A DNA stretch of 9,466 nt, taken from NCBI GenBank assembly GCA_047921395.1, contig JBLRWH010000083.1, positions 1 to 9,466 on the forward strand. Direction: 5' to 3'. A program made the position numbers and the translations under genes. Within the stretch, counting starts at the first letter, position 1; each line of letters starts with the position of its first letter. The DNA comes from XN24 sp047921395. Lineage in GTDB: Bacteria; Pseudomonadota; Gammaproteobacteria; Steroidobacterales; XN24. Under the pieces are notes generated by a model. The model searched no databases. It saw only the letters and a program-made list of their open reading frames with translations, and had not been told where the DNA came from. Of this stretch, positions 6,000 through 9,466 are shown piece by piece.

Positions 6000-6212
6000 T
6001 CAGAGGTTCAGCCACCAGGTCATGAACTCGTTGAAGTCGATGGCGCCGGCGTCGTCCGCGTCGATGACGTCGAAGCCTATGTCGAGCTCCTCTTCCGGCA
6101 TGTCGGCACTCAGAGCGTCCATGAGGCGCTTGAATTCCGCACGGTCGATCCGACCGTCGTTGTTGCTGTCGAAGTGCGCAAAGATTTCCTGCAGTTCTTC
6201 CCTGTCCGCCAT
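6000..6212 (-). CDS. Small two-EF-hand protein, copy 2
   Basis: This 70-residue EF-hand pair is paralogous to the protein at 4048-4260. Loop 1 is DSNNDGRIDRAE (residues 15-26), canonical. Loop 2 is DADDAGAIDFNE (51-62) and has Ala instead of a polar ligand at loop position 5, so its calcium affinity may be lower. There is no signal peptide; the tail is WWLNL. The ATG has a strong Shine-Dalgarno sequence (GGGGAG, seven bases spacing), much better than copy 1. It stands third in a minus-strand run: cupin, 20-residue mini-protein, this gene, PDZ remnant, with gaps of 13, 27 and 40 bases. Its TGA overlaps an out-of-frame ATG (TGATG). Calcium sensing or buffering is inferred; the partner is unknown. 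Confidence 0.9.
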   Translation of the reverse strand: MADREELQEIFAHFDSNNDGRIDRAEFKRLMDALSADMPEEELDIGFDVIDADDAGAIDFNEFMTWWLNL

Positions 6213-6239
6213 CGTCGTACTCCCCTGGCCGAGGTCCCG

Positions 6240-6302
6240 CTAGAGACCGATCGAAATGATCAGGAACGCAAGGATGATAATCGCACCCCAGCAGAAATCC
6301 AT
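6240..6302 (-). CDS. Putative 20-residue hydrophobic mini-protein
   Basis: The frame MDFCWGAIIILAFLIISIGL ends in TAG and is almost wholly a membrane-spanning stretch (about residues 4-20), with no charged residue but Asp2. It fills the space between the cupin stop (13 bases upstream) and the EF-hand Shine-Dalgarno region (27 bases downstream) on the same strand. Its codons (ATT, ATC, CTT) are less GC-rich than the neighbours. The RBS is weak (GAGA 11 bases upstream), so translation might rely on coupling to the cupin gene. Small single-helix proteins of this kind typically modulate membrane partners; no homologue is recognised. It could also be a chance frame, as it is very short. Confidence 0.45.
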   Translation of the reverse strand: MDFCWGAIIILAFLIISIGL

Positions 6303-6315
6303 GCGGCGGCCGGTC

Positions 6316-6657
6316 TCAGGCTGGCGGTGTAAAAACCGCCAGCCATACCGTCGGCGGCTCGGCCTGGGTCCACTCCACGCGATGCCGGCGATGCGCGGGC
6401 AGGTTCACCCACGCGCCGGGAGTGAGGCGCAGCGGCGACTCCCTGCCCTCGATCCGCAGCACGGCCTCGCCGGCCAGCAACAGCACGAACTCGTCCTCGT
6501 CCTGGTCGAACCAGGCGTCCGGCGGGCTGGCCTGGCCCGTCGAGACGATGCGCTCGACGCGCACACCCGGGCCCGACACGAGGGGGAGGAATTGCTCCTC
6601 CGCCAGTGATGCCGGGACGTGCTCGAGGAGGTGGCCGAATGCGCCGGGGGCGGTCAA
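6316..6657 (-). CDS. Small single-domain cupin protein
   Basis: The 113-residue protein is one cupin barrel. Motif 1 covers about residues 46-70 (DAWFDQDEDEFVLLLAGEA, then VLRIEG) and motif 2 about 80-97 (GAWVNLPAHRRHRVEWT). In place of the usual two His of motif 1 it has a DQDEDE stretch; motif 2 keeps His89 and His92, so metal binding, if any, is unusual. Similar 110-residue cupins with the HRRHRVEWT and VWLAVF signatures are common in proteobacteria, with unknown ligand. The only plausible start is TTG 6657, supported by an AGGA eight bases upstream; the frame is closed by a stop 25 bases further up. It begins the minus-strand run cupin/mini-protein/EF-hand/PDZ, 63 bases after the PIN-toxin stop. 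Confidence 0.88.
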   Translation of the reverse strand: MTAPGAFGHLLEHVPASLAEEQFLPLVSGPGVRVERIVSTGQASPPDAWFDQDEDEFVLLLAGEAVLRIEGRESPLRLTPGAWVNLPAHRRHRVEWTQAEPPTVWLAVFTPPA

Positions 6658-6720
6658 CGATCGCGTCCTGCGCGTGGCCGTTCAACGTGCTCTGCCGAAG
6701 AATTCATCCCAAGCCTCCAT

Positions 6721-7140
6721 TCAGTCGATCGACCAATCCAGGAAACCTGCCGGGCTGACAATCTCTATGCCGTGGAAAGGATGCAGTTCCAGGAGATCCT
6801 GGTCGCCTGTCAGGATCAATTGGGCTTCGCCGTTCAGTGCGACGTCGAGGAACTTGTCATCCTTGGGGTCACGGCACGCAACGATTCGCTGGGTGATTGG
6901 GATCACCCGAGCAATGCCGCCGAGCAGGCGAAGGAAATGCTGCCTGTCCTCGCGGGAAACATACGGATCGAACCTGGCCCGGGAGAGGACATCGCTCAAC
7001 TCCGCAAGCGTTTCCTCCGACATCAACGGGATACCCCAGGCGAGCCCATGATCCACCGCCCTGGCTGCCGTACCGCCAGGCACAAGCATGCGACTGATCC
7101 AAAGGTTAGTGTCGATCACCAGCCTGCGGTCAGCCCTCAC
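6721..7140 (-). CDS. PIN-domain toxin (putative TA component, COG1569-like)
   Basis: This 139-residue PIN protein is of the 'putative toxin, PIN family' type, distinct from the VapC at 4788. Acidic site: Asp10 in LVIDTNLWIS, Glu47 in SEETLAELSDVL, the DPKDDKFLDVAL block at residues 91-102 (Asp94, Asp95, Asp99) and Asp113 in LILTGDQDLL. The expected action is RNA cleavage, blocked by the upstream antitoxin. The start is GTG 7140, which overlaps the antitoxin's last 11 bases, as in coupled TA operons; a later GTG at residue 8 is too close to the first strand. All motif residues are intact. The stop is followed, after 63 bases, by the cupin gene. Confidence 0.9.
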   Translation of the reverse strand: MRADRRLVIDTNLWISRMLVPGGTAARAVDHGLAWGIPLMSEETLAELSDVLSRARFDPYVSREDRQHFLRLLGGIARVIPITQRIVACRDPKDDKFLDVALNGEAQLILTGDQDLLELHPFHGIEIVSPAGFLDWSID

Positions 7141-7381
7141 TGCTCAGCAATCCTTGCAATACCTCCTCCGTCATGCCGGCTTCCTTGGCCTTGGCGCCGA
7201 CGCGGTCGCTGAAACGCTGGAACTCGGCCACGTTCAGATTGACGAGCCGCTCGTATTCTTCCATCGACATCACCACCGCCACGTCCCGCTTCTGGCGCTG
7301 GATAACGACGGGCTCGCGTCGGGCAGCATCGATGATGTCCGCAAAACCCTGCCTGGCTTCACTCGCTGTAACGGTACGCAT
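7130..7381 (-). CDS. Phd/YefM-family antitoxin
   Basis: The 83-residue protein opens MRTVTASEARQGFADIIDAA, the N-terminal DNA-binding signature of the Phd/YefM (prevent-host-death) family. RREPVVIQRQKRDVAVVMSMEEYERL follows, the hallmark strand-turn-strand and helix. Residues 48-83 form the toxin-binding tail. The partner is the PIN toxin that starts inside its last codons, whereas YefM is best known with YoeB/RelE toxins; Phd-type antitoxins with PIN toxins are nevertheless common in genomes. ATG 7381 is directly downstream of a promoter/operator with TGTACA boxes, the sequence recognised by YefM in E. coli, which supports autorepression here. Confidence 0.92.
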   Translation of the reverse strand: MRTVTASEARQGFADIIDAARREPVVIQRQKRDVAVVMSMEEYERLVNLNVAEFQRFSDRVGAKAKEAGMTEEVLQGLLSSEG

Positions 7382-7402
7382 ATCGGCTCTCTGTGTGCAT
7401 TT

Positions 7403-7437
7403 TGTACAAAGTGTACATCTTGGCCACTATCAGTCAA
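7403..7437 (-). promoter_or_regulatory. Promoter and TGTACA-box operator of the Phd-PIN toxin-antitoxin pair
   Basis: On the minus strand TTGACT (7437-7432) and TACACT (7415-7410) are spaced by 16 bases and match sigma-70 -35 and -10 at 5 and 4 of 6 positions. Two TGTACA hexamers (7412-7417 and 7403-7408; centres nine bases apart) overlap the -10 and the start point. TGTACA pairs are the operator motif described for YefM-YoeB, though with 12-base centre spacing there. Confidence 0.72.
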
Positions 7438-7509
7438 GTCAAGCGCTTATGTCCGTTGTCGATCAGATGCCCTTTGACGGCAGGAGCGCACGGGGCACCT
7501 CAGACCAGC

Positions 7510-8391
7510 TTACGTCGGCACCAAGGTCAATGCGGGAGTGTCCGGAAGCCTCTCCAGCAGGGCCAGGCGCTCGGCGTCGGTGGTGGTGCCGGCCACTTCG
7601 TCGGTCCACACCCGGAACAGCTTCAGGTCGTAGTCGCCGAAGGACGTGATCATGGCCCCGTCCGCAGCATCGCGGCCCCGGACCACCAGCACCCGACCGA
7701 TCCGCGGCGTGTTGTAGCGCGCATCGAAGGCCCACCAACGGTCCTCGAGATAAGCCTCGAACCAGGCGCAAAAATCGCCGGGACCGCTGTAGGGCACGCC
7801 GATATCGCCGAGATAGCCGCTGGCATAGCGCGCCGGGATGTTCATGGCGCGGCACATCGCCACCGCCAGCTGGGCGAAGTCGCGACACACGCCGGTGCGC
7901 TCGCGCAGCGCATCGGTTGCGGTCTTGGTCGGTCTGCCAAATTGGTAGCCGAAGGTCAGGTGATTGTGCACCCAGTTGCAGATTGCCTGGACCCGCGCCC
8001 AGCCCTCCGGCGTCTGGCCAAACAAGTCCCAGGCCTGTTCGACCAATATGTCGCTGTTGCAGTAGCGGCTTGCGGTCAGGTATCTCAGGGTTTCCGACGG
8101 CAGATCAGCAATCGCGTGCTGGCGGGCGTTCCAGTCGAACGGATCCGGCCGGCCGTCATTCTCGACAATGCAGTCGGACCAGAATCTCAGCTGGCCGACC
8201 GACGCGACCACGCGGGTGCGGCGATTGGCAAACTCGTCGAGATACCCGTCCTGCGACACCGCGGGCTCGGTTCGGACCCGGTCAGGCCCGATCACCCGCC
8301 CCCCGTAGCTGGGATGCGGCAACAGCGCCAGCAACAAAGGTGTCGGGCTCGCGCATTCGATAGTGATTTCAAAGCCGATACGGATATACAT
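7510..8391 (-). CDS. Transglutaminase-like superfamily protein (bacterial type with N-terminal beta region)
   Basis: The 293-residue protein has an N-terminal region of about 80 residues (MYIRIGFEITIECASPTPLLLALLP and following) of the bacterial transglutaminase N-terminal type, then the papain-fold core. The nucleophile is Cys169 in RTGVCRDFAQLAVAMCRAMNIPARYASGY. The second motif reads GDFCAWFEAYLEDRWWAFDARYN (206-228), where classical members have His-Ala-Trp; here a Cys (208) takes the His place, with Asp223 conserved. Such proteins may act as peptidases or amidases on peptides or peptidoglycan; no signal peptide is seen, so the site is probably cytoplasmic. ATG 8391 has no clear Shine-Dalgarno. 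It lies 33 bases downstream of the small secreted protein, possibly co-transcribed. It is a common family in proteobacteria; the substrate is unknown. Confidence 0.9.
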   Translation of the reverse strand: MYIRIGFEITIECASPTPLLLALLPHPSYGGRVIGPDRVRTEPAVSQDGYLDEFANRRTRVVASVGQLRFWSDCIVENDGRPDPFDWNARQHAIADLPSETLRYLTASRYCNSDILVEQAWDLFGQTPEGWARVQAICNWVHNHLTFGYQFGRPTKTATDALRERTGVCRDFAQLAVAMCRAMNIPARYASGYLGDIGVPYSGPGDFCAWFEAYLEDRWWAFDARYNTPRIGRVLVVRGRDAADGAMITSFGDYDLKLFRVWTDEVAGTTTDAERLALLERLPDTPALTLVPT

Positions 8392-8424
8392 GAACGCGGG
8401 GGCACAGGCGGGGGCTGCTAGTCC

Positions 8425-8622
8425 TTACTTTTGCCTGCGATTCATGAGCAATACCACGACTGCGACGATCAGGGCACCAAGCAACACTGCGCCCCAGAAG
8501 CCGCCGTAGCCCCAGCCCATGCCGTGGCCGCCAACGTCCGCCATGTGTCCCGTCTGCGCCAATGCGACGCCGGTGGCCAGCAGAGACAATGCGCCAACAG
8601 CCATCGAAATCAACGTGTTCAT
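8425..8622 (-). CDS. Small Gly-rich membrane protein with signal peptide
   Basis: The 65-residue protein has a signal peptide MNTLISMAVGALSLLATGVALAQ (cleavage likely after ALA-Q, residue 22-23). A His/Gly-rich linker follows (GHMADVGGHGMGWGYGGFWG, 25-44), then one membrane helix (AVLLGALIVAVVVLLM, 45-60), ending in basic NRRQK. I do not recognise a named family; the layout resembles small SHOCT-type membrane proteins without the SHOCT part. ATG 8622 is supported by a GGGTGA about six bases upstream; an earlier frame opening at 8745 would add 41 non-conserved-looking residues before the signal peptide. It is upstream of, and possibly co-transcribed with, the transglutaminase-like gene. Confidence 0.72.
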   Translation of the reverse strand: MNTLISMAVGALSLLATGVALAQTGHMADVGGHGMGWGYGGFWGAVLLGALIVAVVVLLMNRRQK

Positions 8623-8663
8623 AGATTCACCCGCTTGTTTACTCGACACGGCCGTACCTGCCA

Positions 8664-8679
8664 CGGCACAAGCGTGCCG
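8664..8679. repeat. Short inverted repeat in the 8623-8804 intergenic region
   Basis: CGGCAC-AAGC-GTGCCG forms a 6-bp stem with a four-base loop. No T-tract follows on either strand, so it is not a clear terminator. The rest of 8623-8804 shows no coding frame that I can support and no obvious promoter. Confidence 0.3.
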
Positions 8680-8804
8680 CGCAGTCCGTGCCGCTCTTTG
8701 CAACCTAGGCTGGGCGAATGTCGACGTCTGTTCGAAGGCACACACAGCTGACGTGGGTACGCTGGCAGACAGACGCGGCGCGCCGGTGAGGGCAGATTAA
8801 GCGC

Positions 8805-8957
8805 ATGGACCTCTCTTCACCACGCATGCGCCAGTCCGAAGTCAAACAGCGACCCCGAGGCACCACCATGAGCGCCCTGCTCATGGCCCGCAATAGCGGG
8901 ATGGTCCTGCTGGCGCTGCTGCTGGCGGTCACCTTCGCCAACCTGGTGTGTGGCTGA
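8805..8957 (+). CDS. Putative small membrane protein (29-50 residues)
   Basis: The ATG at 8805 and the ATG at 8868 share one frame that stops at TGA 8955-8957. The inner start gives 29 residues, with GAGG seven bases ahead; its C-terminal part GMVLLALLLAVTFANLVCG is a membrane-helix-like stretch with a Cys two residues from the end. The longer version adds 21 polar residues (starting MDLSSPRMRQSEVKQR) without a close Shine-Dalgarno, so the inner start is the safer one. It is divergent from the small secreted protein at 8425. I do not recognise it; it could also be the N-terminal helix of a decayed gene, since an overlapping frame continues to 9058. Confidence 0.4.
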   Translation: MDLSSPRMRQSEVKQRPRGTTMSALLMARNSGMVLLALLLAVTFANLVCG

Positions 8958-9058
8958 CGTCACTGCGCCGCTCCAGCCGTGAGCTGGACCCACAGGCCAC
9001 GCGGACGATGATCTCGATCGAGGACAGCAAGATCAGCGACTCGTTGCCCGCGCCCTAG
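8948..9058 (+). CDS. Doubtful small frame overlapping the mini membrane ORF
   Basis: The frame from GTG 8948 overlaps the end of the 8805-8957 frame and runs to TAG 9056-9058, giving 36 residues that include RELDPQATRTMISIEDSKIS. The charged C-terminal part would suit the cytoplasmic tail after the preceding helix, so a one-base frameshift could have split a single 80-odd-residue protein. There is no separate RBS and no recognised homology. Two hairpins lie within it (8972-8988 with a TCCAGC stem, and CTCGATCGAG at 9013-9022). Confidence 0.2.
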   Translation: MWLTSLRRSSRELDPQATRTMISIEDSKISDSLPAP

Positions 9059-9094
9059 AGCTCCCGCCACTCTCCATAGTGTAGCCGCGCCATT

Positions 9095-9115
9095 TATCGC
9101 AATTTGCGATATACT
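9095..9115 (+). promoter_or_regulatory. HigBA operator palindrome and -10 box
   Basis: TATCGCAA-T-TTGCGATA (9095-9111) is a perfect inverted repeat with 8-base arms. It runs directly into TATACT (9110-9115), a good -10 box. The expected start point, about seven bases after the -10, falls on the A of the higB ATG (9122). The palindrome would cover the -10 and block the promoter when bound, as expected for HigBA autoregulation. No good -35 is seen at 16-18 bases. Confidence 0.65.
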
Positions 9116-9121
9116 CCCGTC

Positions 9122-9403
9122 ATGCGGGTCATCTCAAACCAGGCGTTATTGAGATTTTCCGCCGGCCACAGGGACGCGGAGGAACTGCTTCAGGCATGGC
9201 GCAAGGTTGTCGAAAGCTGCAGCTTTGGCACCTTTGCCGATCTGAAGGCCTGTTTCAATTCCGTGGATCGCGTCGGCCAGTACTTCGTGTTCAACATCGG
9301 AGGCAACAAGTACCGGCTCATCGCGGCGATACATTTCAACCGCCAGATGCTATTCGTACGCCACGTATTCACTCACCGACAATACGACCGCTGGAAGCCC
9401 TGA
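9122..9403 (+). CDS. higB: HigB-family mRNA interferase toxin
   Basis: The 93-residue protein has the HigB signature throughout: a helix with DAEELLQAWRKVVE (residues 18-31), the FGTFADLKACFNSVDRVG stretch, FNIGGNKYRLIAAIHF (57-72) and the closing FVRHVFTHRQYDRW (78-91). HigB toxins of this fold (PF09907 type) cleave mRNA on the ribosome and are toxin-first in their operon, as here. ATG 9122 follows the -10 box by six bases, with no room for a Shine-Dalgarno, so translation is probably leaderless. An earlier in-frame TTG at 9104 lies inside the operator. The antitoxin start follows the stop after one base. Confidence 0.92.
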   Translation: MRVISNQALLRFSAGHRDAEELLQAWRKVVESCSFGTFADLKACFNSVDRVGQYFVFNIGGNKYRLIAAIHFNRQMLFVRHVFTHRQYDRWKP

Positions 9404-9404
9404 C

Positions 9405-9466
9405 ATGGAGACGCTGAACATCCGCGAGATCACCGCGCACTATCGCGCGCTGGACGCGAAGGTCCC
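9405..9466 (+). CDS. higA: HigA-type antitoxin, N-terminus only (cut by window edge)
   Basis: ATG 9405 is separated from the higB stop by a single base and opens a frame of 20 residues, METLNIREITAHYRALDAKV, to the window edge. The position directly after HigB and the opening helix with REITAHYRAL fit a HigA antitoxin with a C-terminal XRE-type helix-turn-helix; that domain lies beyond the window, so the family call rests on context. Confidence 0.72.
   Translation, partial: METLNIREITAHYRALDAKV

Noticed and set aside
8705..8941. Minus-strand 78-codon frame over the 8805-8957 region
   Set aside because: Arg/Cys-rich, no domain, no ribosome site; it is antisense to a more plausible membrane-helix frame.
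1..9466. CRISPR array, tRNA, rRNA, insertion sequence or attachment site
   Set aside because: No regularly spaced repeats, no tRNA-like cloverleaf with CCA arm, no transposase or integrase and no terminal inverted repeats were seen on reading both strands.

Overview
The window is a high-GC stretch that reads as a chromosome segment of a gammaproteobacterium. The evidence is a fused aspartokinase-homoserine dehydrogenase, Shine-Dalgarno-led genes and proteobacterial-type toxin-antitoxin pairs; the exact lineage cannot be fixed from this sequence. It comes from a draft assembly: there is a run of exactly 100 N at 1741-1840. That gap is flanked by an exact 55-bp duplication, so it looks like an overlapping contig join rather than missing sequence.

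Left part (1-3760), core metabolism, all on the minus strand. An iron-type alcohol dehydrogenase runs off the left edge. Upstream of it is a bifunctional aspartokinase-homoserine dehydrogenase, which becomes a clean 585-residue reading frame once the artificial gap and duplicated overlap are removed. It has both catalytic halves but no room for the ACT regulatory domains of classical ThrA. A strong intrinsic terminator lies in its leader. Upstream of that is a DEDDh (DnaQ-type) exonuclease.

Middle part (3777-6660), small accessory genes: a DUF2283 protein, a 70-residue two-EF-hand protein, a plus-strand NYN/PIN-like RNase-family protein divergent from it, and a VapBC toxin-antitoxin pair. A second minus-strand run follows, written here in transcription order: cupin, a 20-residue hydrophobic mini-protein, a second 70-residue EF-hand protein (about half identical to the first, no gaps) and a PDZ protein fragment that lacks its N-terminal part.

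Right part (6721-9466): a Phd/YefM-type antitoxin paired with a PIN toxin, with a promoter/operator built on two TGTACA boxes; a transglutaminase-like cysteine protease-fold protein; a small secreted/membrane Gly-rich protein; one plus-strand mini membrane ORF; and a HigBA pair cut by the right edge. HigB appears to be read from a leaderless transcript under a perfect palindrome.

Three complete or nearly complete toxin-antitoxin pairs, an orphan DUF2283 gene and an NYN protein within about 5.7 kb mark 3.8-9.5 kb as an accessory neighbourhood. No transposase, integrase, tRNA, rRNA or CRISPR array is visible. The least familiar content is the ACT-less aspartokinase fusion, the paired EF-hand mini-proteins and the cupin/mini-protein/EF-hand/PDZ cluster.
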